From: Pacificitalea manganoxidans
GTDB taxonomy: Bacteria > Pseudomonadota > Alphaproteobacteria > Rhodobacterales > Rhodobacteraceae
NCBI RefSeq assembly: GCF_002504165.1
Contig: NZ_CP021404.1
Coordinates: forward strand, 2,790,001-2,854,000
Length of the DNA: 64,000 bases
Direction: 5' to 3'
This document shows, in pieces, positions 20,130-28,597 of the stretch; positions within the stretch are counted from its first letter, which is position 1, and every line of letters starts with the position of its first letter. The notes below the pieces were generated by a model. The model had not been told where the DNA came from. It did no database searches and saw only the letters and a program-made list of their open reading frames with translations. The translations under genes were made by a program, and so were the position numbers.

Positions 20130-22667
20130 TCAGTCCCGGGCGCGCAGAACGCGGGCGGGGCGGGCCGCGAGGGGCCGAAGCGCGAAGCCGAGCCCCGCAA
20201 GCGTCGTGGCCAGCACACCCCCGGCGATGATGAGCAGCGCCGAAAGCGGCTCGAACACGAAATCCGTCTCCATCACGAACACCGTCACCGCCCACCCGGC
20301 AAGCCCGCCAGCCAGCACCGCGACCAGCCCTGCGGCAAGCCCGGTCAGCATCGAACGCCACGCGAAATACGCAAGGATCTGCCGCCGCGCAGCGCCCACC
20401 GTTTTAAGCACCGCCGCCTCGAACACCCGCGCCCGTTCCCCCGCCGCAGCCGCGCCGATCAGGACAATCCCGCCGGTGAGCAGCGTCACACCCGCGCCAT
20501 AGGTGATGGCGGTGGCCACCGCACCCAGCAGTTCGGCGACCCGTTCGGCGACGTCGCGCACACGGATCATGGTGATATTGGGCCAGCGCCCCGCCACATC
20601 GCGCAGGATGGCAGGTTCGGCATCCGCGTCGGCATAGATCGTGGCGATGAACGTATGCGGCGCGCCCTGCACCGCCGCCGGGTTCATCGTCAGCACAAAG
20701 CCGATACCGGCGTCCGAGAAATCGACCTCGCGAAACGAGGTCACTTCGGCCTCGATGTCGCGGCCCAGAATGTTCACGGTGAGGGTGTCGCCCAGCTTCA
20801 GCCCGATCTCGCGCGCTTCCTCGGCGGCAAAGCTGATCTGAGGCGGGCCGGTATAGTCTTCGGGCCACCATGTGCCTGCCGTGACTTCGGTCCGGGCATC
20901 GGGGGTGGCGGCATAGGTCACACCGCGATCACCGCGCAGCACCCAGTGGTTGCCCGCCACATCGGTCGCCACCTCGCCATTGATACGGGTGATGACACCG
21001 CGCAGCATGGGCGCGGTTTCGACCCGCTCGACCCCGGGTTCGGCATCAAGCGCCGCTTGCAGCGGCTGCATCTGATCGGGCTGGATATCGACGACGAAGA
21101 AGCTCGGCGCGACATCGGGCAGATCGCCCGCGATGGCACGGCGCAGGTTGCTGTCGATCTGCCCCACGGCAGCCAGAACGGACAGGCCCAGACCCAGCGA
21201 CAGCACGACACTTGCGGTTTCCCCGCCCGGCCCGCCAATCGCCCCGAAAGCCAGCCGCAGTGCGCTGCGCCCGCGCATCATGCGCGATCGGGCGGCGCGG
21301 CGGCTGAGCGCGGCAATGCCGCGCGCCGCCAGCGCCAGCAGCAGCAGCGCGCCCAGCACGCCCGCGGCGGCGCCCAGCGTCAGTTCCGGAACGCCGGAAA
21401 ACCAGACCGCGGCGCCGATCAGGACGACGACCAGCCCCAGCACGGTTGCGATCCAGCGGCGGCGTGGCCAGCCTGCCGCCGCGCCCGCGTCCCGGAACAG
21501 GGCTGCGGGCCGGATGGTTTCGGTGCGCGCCAACGGCCAGAGCGTAAAGATCAGCGCGGTCAGGACACCGTAAAGCGCGGCCTCCAGCAGCGGGCCGGGA
21601 TGCAGCCCGAACGCCGCCGGGATCGGCAGGCGCGCTTCCAGCAGCGGCGCTACGGCTAGGGGCAGCGCCGCACCCAGCACCAGCCCCAGCACGACGCCGA
21701 CCCCGGCCAGCGCGCCGATCTGCATCAGATAGGCCCAGAGGATCACCCGCGACGAGGCGCCAAGGCTGCGCAGCACCGCGATTGTGGGGATGCGCGCGTC
21801 GAGATAGGCGCGCACCGCCGCCGACACCCCGATGCCGCCAACGGCCAGACCGGCCAGACCAACCAGCACCAGAAACGCGCCGGTGCGATCGACGAAACGG
21901 GCAATGGCGGGCGCGGCGCGGCGGCTGTCGCGCCAGCTCATGCCAGTGTCGCGGAACAGCGCTTCGGCTTCGGCCTTGACGGTGTCGAGATCCGCTTCGG
22001 CAGGCAGGTCGAGCCGGTAGCGGCTTTCATACAATGTGCCGGGGGTCAGCAGACCGGAGCCGTCCAGATCTGCCGTGCGCACCAGAACCCGTGGCCCAAA
22101 GGCGAAGCCGGTCGCGCCGCTATCGGGCTCCCGTTCCAGCAGCGCGGTCAGGACGAAACTGGCCTCTCCCAGCCGGAACCTATCCCCGACCGACAGCCCC
22201 AGCCGCGCCGCCAGCACCGGATCGGCCACGGCCCCCGGCATCCCGTCCGTGCCAGCAAAGGCCGCATCAAGCGATACCGCCGGGTCCAGTTCCGCCTGCC
22301 CCAGCAGCGGCCATGCGCCATCGACGCCCTTCAACTGCACCAGCGCGCGATCGGCGCTGCCATCGGGGCGGTCGACCACGGCCATCGAGCGGAAATCGAC
22401 AATTTCGGAGACAGCGGTGGCGGCCTGCTCCATCCATGCGCGTTCCTCCTCGGTGGCGAAGCGGTAGGTGAAGCTCATCTGTGCGTCACCGCCGAGCAGC
22501 GTCGCGCCCTCCCGCTCCAGCCCCTGCTGGATGCTTTCACGGACCATACCGACCGCCGCAATCGCCGCCACACCAAGCGCGAGACAGGCAAGGAACACCC
22601 GAAACCCGGCCAGCCCGCCGCGCAATTCGCGCCGGGCAATGCGGGCGGCGTCACGCAGCGCGCTCAT
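20130..22667 (-). CDS. FtsX-type ABC exporter permease (YbbP-like)
   Basis: An 845-residue permease with an N-terminal membrane anchor ('FRVFLACLALGVAAIAAVGMV') and a large extracytoplasmic domain. It has two FtsX-like four-helix blocks, about 250-420 and 715-845, with further hydrophobic helices around 420-460. This matches the YbbP/FtsX-MacB-type permease family that works with LolD-like ATPases and usually extrudes or releases envelope substrates. Its first codon overlaps the stop of the ATPase gene (ATGA). In Escherichia coli the ybbA-ybbP pair is divergent from tesA, exactly as here. Confidence 0.88.
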   Translation of the reverse strand: MSALRDAARIARRELRGGLAGFRVFLACLALGVAAIAAVGMVRESIQQGLEREGATLLGGDAQMSFTYRFATEEERAWMEQAATAVSEIVDFRSMAVVDRPDGSADRALVQLKGVDGAWPLLGQAELDPAVSLDAAFAGTDGMPGAVADPVLAARLGLSVGDRFRLGEASFVLTALLEREPDSGATGFAFGPRVLVRTADLDGSGLLTPGTLYESRYRLDLPAEADLDTVKAEAEALFRDTGMSWRDSRRAAPAIARFVDRTGAFLVLVGLAGLAVGGIGVSAAVRAYLDARIPTIAVLRSLGASSRVILWAYLMQIGALAGVGVVLGLVLGAALPLAVAPLLEARLPIPAAFGLHPGPLLEAALYGVLTALIFTLWPLARTETIRPAALFRDAGAAAGWPRRRWIATVLGLVVVLIGAAVWFSGVPELTLGAAAGVLGALLLLALAARGIAALSRRAARSRMMRGRSALRLAFGAIGGPGGETASVVLSLGLGLSVLAAVGQIDSNLRRAIAGDLPDVAPSFFVVDIQPDQMQPLQAALDAEPGVERVETAPMLRGVITRINGEVATDVAGNHWVLRGDRGVTYAATPDARTEVTAGTWWPEDYTGPPQISFAAEEAREIGLKLGDTLTVNILGRDIEAEVTSFREVDFSDAGIGFVLTMNPAAVQGAPHTFIATIYADADAEPAILRDVAGRWPNITMIRVRDVAERVAELLGAVATAITYGAGVTLLTGGIVLIGAAAAGERARVFEAAVLKTVGAARRQILAYFAWRSMLTGLAAGLVAVLAGGLAGWAVTVFVMETDFVFEPLSALLIIAGGVLATTLAGLGFALRPLAARPARVLRARD

Positions 22668-23416
22668 TCGGCGGCGGCGCGCAGCCCCTCCCCCGCGACC
22701 CGACCATCGGCCAGACGCACCACCCGGTCACAGCGCGCGGCCAGCGCGGGTGCATGGGTGACCAGAACCAGCGTCGCGCCGTGGCGGTCGCGGAGATCGA
22801 ACAGCAGGTCCATGATCGTTTCGCCGGTGGTGGTGTCGAGGTTGCCGGTAGGCTCGTCCGCCAGCAGGATCTGCGGGCGCGGCGCGGCGGCACGGGCCAG
22901 CGCGACGCGCTGCTGTTCGCCCCCCGACATTTGCCGCGGATAGTGATCGGTGCGCGCGCCTAGACCGACGGCCTTTAGCTCCGCCTCGGCGCGGTCAAAC
23001 GCATCGTCATGCCCGGCAAGCTCCAGCGGGGTCGCGACATTTTCCAGCGCGGTCATCGTCGGGATCAGGTGGAAAGACTGAAACACGATGCCCATATGAT
23101 GGCGGCGGAACCGGGCCAGCGCGTCCTCGTTCATCCCCGACAGGTCATGCCCGAGGGCGGTGATCCGGCCGCCGGTGGCGCGCTCCAGCCCGCCCATCAC
23201 CATGAGGAGAGAACTCTTGCCCGACCCCGATGGCCCGATCAGCCCCAGCGTTTCGCCACGCGTCACCGACACATCGATGCCACGCAGGATTTCCACCGGG
23301 CCGGCATTGCCATCGAGCGTTAGCCGCAGGTCGGCAAGGTCCAGCACCCGATCATCCGTGGCATCGCCCACAGTTTCGGGCCCGGCGGCGGTGGGGTCGG
23401 CGGGGGTCACGGTCAT
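22664..23416 (-). CDS. LolD/YbbA-like ABC transporter ATP-binding protein
   Basis: A 250-residue ATPase with Walker A 'GLIGPSGSGKSSLLMVMGGLE', Q-loop 'GIVFQSFHLIPTMTALENVATPLEL', signature 'MSGGEQQRVALARA', Walker B 'ILLADEPTGNLDT', and a switch His in 'LVLVTHAPALA'. The 'PTMTALENV..PLEL' and 'DEPTGNLD' wording is typical of LolD/MacB/YbbA ATPases. MTVTPAD at 23416 is the likely start. That start codon overlaps, on the opposite strand, the first ATG of the esterase gene. Confidence 0.9.
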   Translation of the reverse strand: MTVTPADPTAAGPETVGDATDDRVLDLADLRLTLDGNAGPVEILRGIDVSVTRGETLGLIGPSGSGKSSLLMVMGGLERATGGRITALGHDLSGMNEDALARFRRHHMGIVFQSFHLIPTMTALENVATPLELAGHDDAFDRAEAELKAVGLGARTDHYPRQMSGGEQQRVALARAAAPRPQILLADEPTGNLDTTTGETIMDLLFDLRDRHGATLVLVTHAPALAARCDRVVRLADGRVAGEGLRAAAE

Positions 23417-24122
23417 GGGCAGGCTCCGGGCGGATCGAGGGTATCTGTGGCAATATGGCCTTGCCGCAGCGCGGCGCAAGGTAGCGGTAACGCTGCTCGC
23501 GAGCCTGTCATCGCTGATCGCCGTCCCCGCGATGGCGCAAACCGTGCTGGCCGCGCTTGGCGATAGCCTGACCCAAGGCTACGGCTTGCCGCAGGGCGAT
23601 GGCTTTGTCCCGCAGTTGCAGGCGTGGCTGACGGAACGTGGCCATGACGTGCAGATCGTCAATGCTGGTGTGTCCGGCGATACCACGCAAGGCGGGCTGA
23701 GCCGGGTCGACTGGACCCTAACGCCGGAGGTGGAGGGGCTGATCGTCACGCTGGGGGGCAATGACCTGCTGCGCGGGCTGCCGCCGGAAACCAGCCGCGC
23801 CAATCTGGACGGCATCCTGACCGCCGCCGATGACGCGGAGGTGCCCGCGCTGCTGATCGGCATGACGGCACCGGGCAATTATGGTGCGGAGTTCAAGCAA
23901 AGCTTCGATACGATCTATCCCGATCTGGCGGAGGCGCATGGCGCGCTGCTGCACCCCGATTTTCTGGGGGCGCTGACCGGGATCGAAGACCGCGCCGGGG
24001 CGATCCGCGACTATATGCAGGGGGATGGCATCCACCCCAACGCCGAAGGTGTGGCGCTGGTGGTGGAGGATATCGGACCCTCGGTCGAGGCGCTGCTGGA
24101 GCGGATCGACACGGGCGGGTAG
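23415..24122 (+). CDS. TesA-like GDSL arylesterase / lysophospholipase, exported
   Basis: A periplasmic SGNH/GDSL hydrolase. The catalytic Ser block is 'VLAALGDSLTQGYGLPQGDGF', block III is 'LIVTLGGNDLLRGLPPETSRANL', and block V supplies the Asp and His in 'GDGIHPNAEGVALVVEDI'. A signal peptide ends at 'LIAVPAMA-Q'. The only in-frame ATG is at 23415, giving 235 residues with a rather long n-region. A non-ATG start closer to the 'ARRKVAVTLL' segment is possible. It is divergent from the ABC pair, mirroring tesA-ybbAP in Escherichia coli. Confidence 0.87.
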   Translation: MGRLRADRGYLWQYGLAAARRKVAVTLLASLSSLIAVPAMAQTVLAALGDSLTQGYGLPQGDGFVPQLQAWLTERGHDVQIVNAGVSGDTTQGGLSRVDWTLTPEVEGLIVTLGGNDLLRGLPPETSRANLDGILTAADDAEVPALLIGMTAPGNYGAEFKQSFDTIYPDLAEAHGALLHPDFLGALTGIEDRAGAIRDYMQGDGIHPNAEGVALVVEDIGPSVEALLERIDTGG

Positions 24123-24123
24123 A

Positions 24124-24921
24124 TCAGGCCAGTTCGGGCTGCGTGGGCTTCATCGCGCTGATGTCGCGGGCTTCGACCTCGCGCAGCAATTCGATGAACC
24201 CGCGCACCTGATGGGCACAGGTGGCGCGGCCCTTTTCGGCGGTGGCAAGCGACGCATCGCCCACCGTGCCCGCGCCGTTCAGATCCGACGAGATCCAGCC
24301 ATGCGATATCGGCCCGACCGGCGAGATCGACGCGCCCTCGGCGGCAGACCGGAAATTCTCCGCCCGGGTCATGTCCACACAATGGGGCTGGAAAGCCAGC
24401 ATCAGCGACGTTTCCACATCGCCGCCATGGATGCCGTAGGCGCGTTCGTGATCGGTATAGAGCCCGTCCGGCTGGCCGAAATTACCCCATTGGCATTTCA
24501 CCGCGAACATCCCCGCCCGCACCCGCAATTCGCGGCTGAGGATCGAGATGAGGTCAAGGTTGCCACCATGGCTGTTGGCGATGACGATCTTACGAATGCC
24601 AGCCCGCGCGACCGACAGTCCGATCTCCTGCCACGCCTGAAGCGCGACCGGGGCCGACAGGGTCAGCGTCCCGGCGGCATGGATATGTTCGTTCGATTTA
24701 CCCACGGCCATGATCGGCAAAATGCGAATGTCCAGATCATCGGGACAGGTGCGGCGCAGCTCATCCAGCATGCCACCGGCGATCATGGTGTCGGTGCCCA
24801 CGGGCAGGTGCGGCCCGTGCTGTTCGATGGCGGCGGTGGGCAGGATGGCGATGGTCTTCATCGGGTCGATATCGCGATATTCCGGCGCGCGAAATTCGGC
24901 CCAGTCGAAACGGCGTGTCAT
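24124..24921 (-). CDS. Creatininase-family amidohydrolase
   Basis: A 265-residue metal-dependent hydrolase of the creatininase family, which opens cyclic amides or removes formyl groups. Metal and active-site segments visible are 'LPTAAIEQHGPHLPVGTDTMIA' near 28, 'IANSHGGNLDLI' near 117 and 'GIHGGDVETSLML' near 163. It is the last gene of a tightly overlapping operon; its start overlaps the oxygenase stop (ATGA). In the context of an amidohydrolase and oxygenases, hydrolysis of a ring amide produced earlier in a pathway is a reasonable inference, but the substrate is unknown. Confidence 0.87.
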   Translation of the reverse strand: MTRRFDWAEFRAPEYRDIDPMKTIAILPTAAIEQHGPHLPVGTDTMIAGGMLDELRRTCPDDLDIRILPIMAVGKSNEHIHAAGTLTLSAPVALQAWQEIGLSVARAGIRKIVIANSHGGNLDLISILSRELRVRAGMFAVKCQWGNFGQPDGLYTDHERAYGIHGGDVETSLMLAFQPHCVDMTRAENFRSAAEGASISPVGPISHGWISSDLNGAGTVGDASLATAEKGRATCAHQVRGFIELLREVEARDISAMKPTQPELA

Positions 24922-25871
24922 GAAACCTCCGGTGGGGTGTAGGTGGCGTCAAGCCGGGACCGCAGATAGTCGGCCCCGGTGACGGCGGGATAACGGGGAT
25001 CGCCGGTGCCGGGCAGCGCGGTGATGACGCTGTCGGGATTGGGATCGAGGAAAAACGCGACCGAGTGCCGTTTATTGCGCGGCGGGGCGACCCGGTGCGG
25101 CGAAGACGCATAGATGTCGTTGGACCAGCGCATCAGGCAGTCGCCGATATTGACGACGAATGTGTCGTCCATATGCGGCACGTCGAGCCATGTGTCGCTG
25201 CCGCGGGGACGGACCTGCAGACCCGGCTCGCCATCCGTCAGCAGCAGGGTCACCGCGCCGTAATCGGTATGCGCGCCTGCGCCGATCTCCCCCGCCGTGC
25301 CGCTGGCAGGCGGATAGGAGAGCAGCCGCAGCGTGGCCATCGGCGCGGTGAAATGCGGGGCGAACCAGTCCTCCGCCAGTCCCAGATCGCGGGCAAAGGC
25401 CCGGTGCAGCGCCACGCCCAGACCCCATGCGGCGTTGTAATAGGCCAACATCACCTCGCGGAAATGCGGCAGGTCGGCCTCCTCCGGCCAGAGGTTCACA
25501 CCGCGAAACGGCTCCCCTGCCTGCACGCGGGGATCGTCCCTGGGCAGATCGAGCCCGATGTTGAACGCTTCCTTGCGGTCCTGCACGCCGCTCTGATCGT
25601 CGAGCGCCTCGGAGCCCATATGCGCCCAGCCGCGATTATGAGGGTTGGTGTAGATCGACAGAGGCTCCTTCACGCTGGCGGGCTGCGCAAAGAAATCGGT
25701 GGCTTGGGAAAAGACCTGCTTGATCAGGTTGCGATCAATGCCGTGGCCTTTGATGAGAAAGAACCCCGGCCCCCGGCAGGCCGCGCCCAGATCGGCGGCG
25801 AATCCGTCAGCGTCGCGCCCGGAGGCAAAGCGCTGCCAGTCGAGAACGGGGATGTCGGTCGCTTGGGTCAT
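24918..25871 (-). CDS. 2-oxoglutarate/Fe(II)-type oxygenase, isopenicillin N synthase family
   Basis: 317 residues. The N-terminal DIOX_N part is 'IPVLDWQRFASG..ACRGPGFFLIKGHGID'. The C-terminal double-stranded beta helix carries the iron ligands H201-x-D203 and H259, with the R268-x-S270 motif that holds 2-oxoglutarate. The likely reaction is oxidative hydroxylation or ring opening of a small molecule in the cytosol. It overlaps its upstream neighbour by four bases (ATGA) and the creatininase gene in the same way, so it is translated with them. Confidence 0.88.
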   Translation of the reverse strand: MTQATDIPVLDWQRFASGRDADGFAADLGAACRGPGFFLIKGHGIDRNLIKQVFSQATDFFAQPASVKEPLSIYTNPHNRGWAHMGSEALDDQSGVQDRKEAFNIGLDLPRDDPRVQAGEPFRGVNLWPEEADLPHFREVMLAYYNAAWGLGVALHRAFARDLGLAEDWFAPHFTAPMATLRLLSYPPASGTAGEIGAGAHTDYGAVTLLLTDGEPGLQVRPRGSDTWLDVPHMDDTFVVNIGDCLMRWSNDIYASSPHRVAPPRNKRHSVAFFLDPNPDSVITALPGTGDPRYPAVTGADYLRSRLDATYTPPEVS

Positions 25872-26518
25872 GTCGTGCTCTCCTGTCTGTCAGGTGCCGG
25901 GGCCGTCGATTGACGGCGCGCAGGCGCCAGAAACCGATCCATCCGTGCCTCCACCCGCGCCAAGTGGCGGCTGCGGCTGGCATCGGTGGACGTGTCCATC
26001 AGGTAGTGCATGGCAAAGGATTTTCGCAGGGGGCGGGCGCAGAGCAGGCCGATGCCGCGAAACAGCGTCCGCTTGCCCGGCGCACCAATCAGCGCGGTCA
26101 GCCAACGGCTGGCCCCGCCGGTGGTGAACACGGCAAGGTTGCGGATATGGCGCAGGCCGGGACGGATCGTCGCGTGGTCGGCATCAGGCATGAGAAAGGC
26201 CACATCGGGCAGCAGCACCCGCTCCAGCCAGCCTTTCAACATCGCGGGCTGGCCATACCACCATGTCGGGTAGACAAAGATCAGGGTATCGCACCACAGA
26301 ACCTTCTCCACCTCGTCCTCCACGCGCGCGCGGTTGGCGGGCGTGTCGAGATAGCTGCGATGCTCTGTCGCGGAGAGCACCGGATCAAAGCCCATGCCGT
26401 AAAGATCGGAGATCTGCCATTCGACCCCCGTCGCGTCGAGCCGGGCGAGAACCCGGTCGCGCACCGCGGCGGTAAAGCTATCCTCGCGCGGGTGACAATA
26501 GACGACGAGCGCGCGCAT
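25868..26518 (-). CDS. NAD(P)H-dependent flavodoxin-fold oxidoreductase (NQO/KefF-like), copy 2
   Basis: 216 residues starting MRALVVYCHPREDSFTAAVRD. The flavodoxin-like fold of the NAD(P)H:quinone oxidoreductase/KefF family is shown by the first strand plus 'CHP.EDSF' FMN loop, 'DTLIFVYPTWWYGQPAMLKGWLERV' and 'LAVFTTGGASRW'. It is 1 bp downstream of a shorter relative and overlaps the oxygenase gene. A role supplying reduced flavin, or reducing a quinone or ring intermediate, is plausible. The ATG at 26518 was preferred over an upstream ATG that would overlap the neighbour. Confidence 0.85.
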   Translation of the reverse strand: MRALVVYCHPREDSFTAAVRDRVLARLDATGVEWQISDLYGMGFDPVLSATEHRSYLDTPANRARVEDEVEKVLWCDTLIFVYPTWWYGQPAMLKGWLERVLLPDVAFLMPDADHATIRPGLRHIRNLAVFTTGGASRWLTALIGAPGKRTLFRGIGLLCARPLRKSFAMHYLMDTSTDASRSRHLARVEARMDRFLAPARRQSTAPAPDRQESTT

Positions 26519-26519
26519 G

Positions 26520-27101
26520 TCAGAGCGCCTCCATCTCGGTCCCGACGCGGGTGAGGAAGGCACTGCGCTTGGCGTCGGTCGCGCGGTTCATGTCGTAAAG
26601 GGCAAGATAGCGCATCCGGTCCGGGCGGGTGGCGTAGCGCACCGCGCGGGTGACGCATTTGCGCGGCGGATCGCCCGCGCCGATGGCGCGCAGCCGGGTG
26701 CCGCCATAGGTCGTTACCGCCGCCAGCCGGGTGATATTGGGCAGGTTGGGTCGAACCTTGCCATCCACCAGCTTAAACGACACGCCGGGCAGAAACACCC
26801 GGTCGAGGAAGCCCTTCAGGATCGCCGGATAGCCGAAATTCCAGACCGGAAACACCAGCACCAGCGCCTGCGCCGCGCGCAGCCGTTCGACGTAGTCCCG
26901 CACCGGCTCGATATTGGCGGGATAGTCGTGATAGCCGCGCCGCTCGGCTTCGGTCAGGACCGGCGAGAACCCTTCGGCATTCAGGTCGCAATCATCGACA
27001 TCCCAGCCACCGCGGGCGAGGCTTTCGACCGTGCGCTGGTGCAGCGCGGACGAGAAGCTTTCAGGACAGGGATGTGCGAAAAGGACAAGCGCGCGTTTCA
27101 T
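26520..27101 (-). CDS. NAD(P)H-dependent flavodoxin-fold oxidoreductase (NQO/KefF-like), copy 1
   Basis: 193 residues, a paralogue of the following gene: both share 'CHP/AHP.(E/P)SF' near residue 10, 'FDPVLS/FSPVLTEAE', 'FVYPTW/FPVWNFGYPAILKGFLDRVFLPGVSF' and a glycine-rich 'TTYGGTRL'. Family members bind FMN or FAD and reduce quinones, azo or nitro groups. Tandem duplication followed by divergence is likely, since identity is visibly moderate. A 95-bp gap separates it from the upstream FAD oxidase gene; that gap holds a short 7-bp hairpin but no clear promoter. Confidence 0.83.
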   Translation of the reverse strand: MKRALVLFAHPCPESFSSALHQRTVESLARGGWDVDDCDLNAEGFSPVLTEAERRGYHDYPANIEPVRDYVERLRAAQALVLVFPVWNFGYPAILKGFLDRVFLPGVSFKLVDGKVRPNLPNITRLAAVTTYGGTRLRAIGAGDPPRKCVTRAVRYATRPDRMRYLALYDMNRATDAKRSAFLTRVGTEMEAL

Positions 27102-27196
27102 GTCGCAGCCTCGGTGCGGGCCGGACGGCTGGCCGGTTTTCCGTCAGAAAACCAAGCCTCCGGCAGATGAATTTCAAGCAAGACGGACCGCATCGC

Positions 27197-28597
27197 CTAC
27201 TCCGCTGCCTGTAGGCCCGGATAGGCATACATGCTGGAATAATCGTGGTCGGGATTGTCCCATGTGATCATCTTGCCGGGGTTCAGCAGCCCCTTGGGAT
27301 CGGCCTCGCGCTTGAAATCGAGCTGACGCTGATCGGCGGATTGGCGACCGCCTTCTTCCAGCGTGTAGCGATGCGGGTTGAAGATGATGGCGCCTGCCTC
27401 TTCGTGCAGGCGGACGATTTCATCCAACCGTTCCTCGGTGGTGAAACGCACCATCGACAGCCCGGCAAAAATCGTGCGCCCGCTTTCGCGCATCACCTCC
27501 AGATGCTGCATCACCTCGGGCGAGAAATCGGCGCGCATCTTCTGCACCAGCGCGATGTGATCGGGATAGGCGTAGCGGACCTGTAGATAGGTAATCGACG
27601 GATCGACGCGCAGGGCGCGCAGGGTGGTGTGGTTCCAGCCATATTCGAACACCGGGCCGGGCGTGCGGTCCCAGTCATTGTCATCGGACCGATAGATCAG
27701 CTGCCCCGCCGGATGCCGCCCGAGGAAGGTCAGAAAGCCCTCCATGCTGTGCGGCGCGATCATCAGCCCGACCAGCGTGGTGTCTTCGGCGACATGCGGC
27801 TGCACACGCTGGAAATAGCTGTGCGCGATGGGCGCCTCATAGACCGAGCAGAGTTTTTTGAGGATGCCGTCCTGATTGCCGAGGCCATTGGCAAATTCGA
27901 GCGCCGCGTCGAAATCGTCGAAGGCCACGAAGATGTCGGTCCAGTCATAGGCCGGCGCCAGCGGCATCTCCAACTCGGTGATGATGCCGTTGGTGCCATA
28001 GGCGTGGCTGACGCGGTGCAATTCCTCGCCGCGGAATTCCAGCACGCGGGGCTCTTCTTCCATCGTCACGACGCGCAGGCGGATGATATTGCCCAGATCG
28101 CGCAGCGCGCCCCATGTGATCGAACCGATGCCGCCCGAGCCCCCGGCGACAAAGCCGCCGATGGTGGCCGTCGCCCATGTGGACGAGAACATGCGCAGTT
28201 CCTGACCGCTATGCTCCTGACAGGCGGCGTCGAGATCCTTGAGCAGGCAGCCCGGCTCGACGATGACGCGACCGGGGTGGATCTCCTTCACCGCCGCCAT
28301 ATGGCGCATGTGCATGACGCAGCCGCCCGCAAGCGGCATCGCCTGACCGTAATTGCCGGTGCCCGCGCCACGGGTGGTGACCGGCACGTCATGGGCGTAG
28401 CAGGTGCGCAGAATTTCGATCACCTCGGCCTCGGACCGGGGCGAGACGACGAAATCGGCTTCGACATGATCGAGCCGGGTTTTCAGCACCGGCGAATACC
28501 AGAAGAAATCCCGGCTTTTGGCGCGAATCGCCCGGTCGGAGGTTTCGATATCAAGATGGCTCAGCGCCTCTTTGGCGGCGGCGACATTGGGTTTCAT
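27197..28597 (-). CDS. FAD-binding (PCMH-type) oxidoreductase
   Basis: A 466-residue flavoenzyme. The FAD domain is at about 45-225, with 'VVSPRSEAEVIEILRTCYAHDVPVTTRGAGTG' and 'GGFVAGGSGGIGSITWGALRDLGNI'. The C-terminus ends in 'FKREADPKGLLNPGKMITWDNPDHDY', typical of GlcD-like oxidases. It is clearly different from the lactate-dehydrogenase-like oxidase at 18.5 kb. It overlaps the amidohydrolase gene by four bases (ATGA), so both are part of the catabolic operon. The substrate may be an alcohol, amine or hydroxyacid intermediate. Confidence 0.83.
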   Translation of the reverse strand: MKPNVAAAKEALSHLDIETSDRAIRAKSRDFFWYSPVLKTRLDHVEADFVVSPRSEAEVIEILRTCYAHDVPVTTRGAGTGNYGQAMPLAGGCVMHMRHMAAVKEIHPGRVIVEPGCLLKDLDAACQEHSGQELRMFSSTWATATIGGFVAGGSGGIGSITWGALRDLGNIIRLRVVTMEEEPRVLEFRGEELHRVSHAYGTNGIITELEMPLAPAYDWTDIFVAFDDFDAALEFANGLGNQDGILKKLCSVYEAPIAHSYFQRVQPHVAEDTTLVGLMIAPHSMEGFLTFLGRHPAGQLIYRSDDNDWDRTPGPVFEYGWNHTTLRALRVDPSITYLQVRYAYPDHIALVQKMRADFSPEVMQHLEVMRESGRTIFAGLSMVRFTTEERLDEIVRLHEEAGAIIFNPHRYTLEEGGRQSADQRQLDFKREADPKGLLNPGKMITWDNPDHDYSSMYAYPGLQAAE

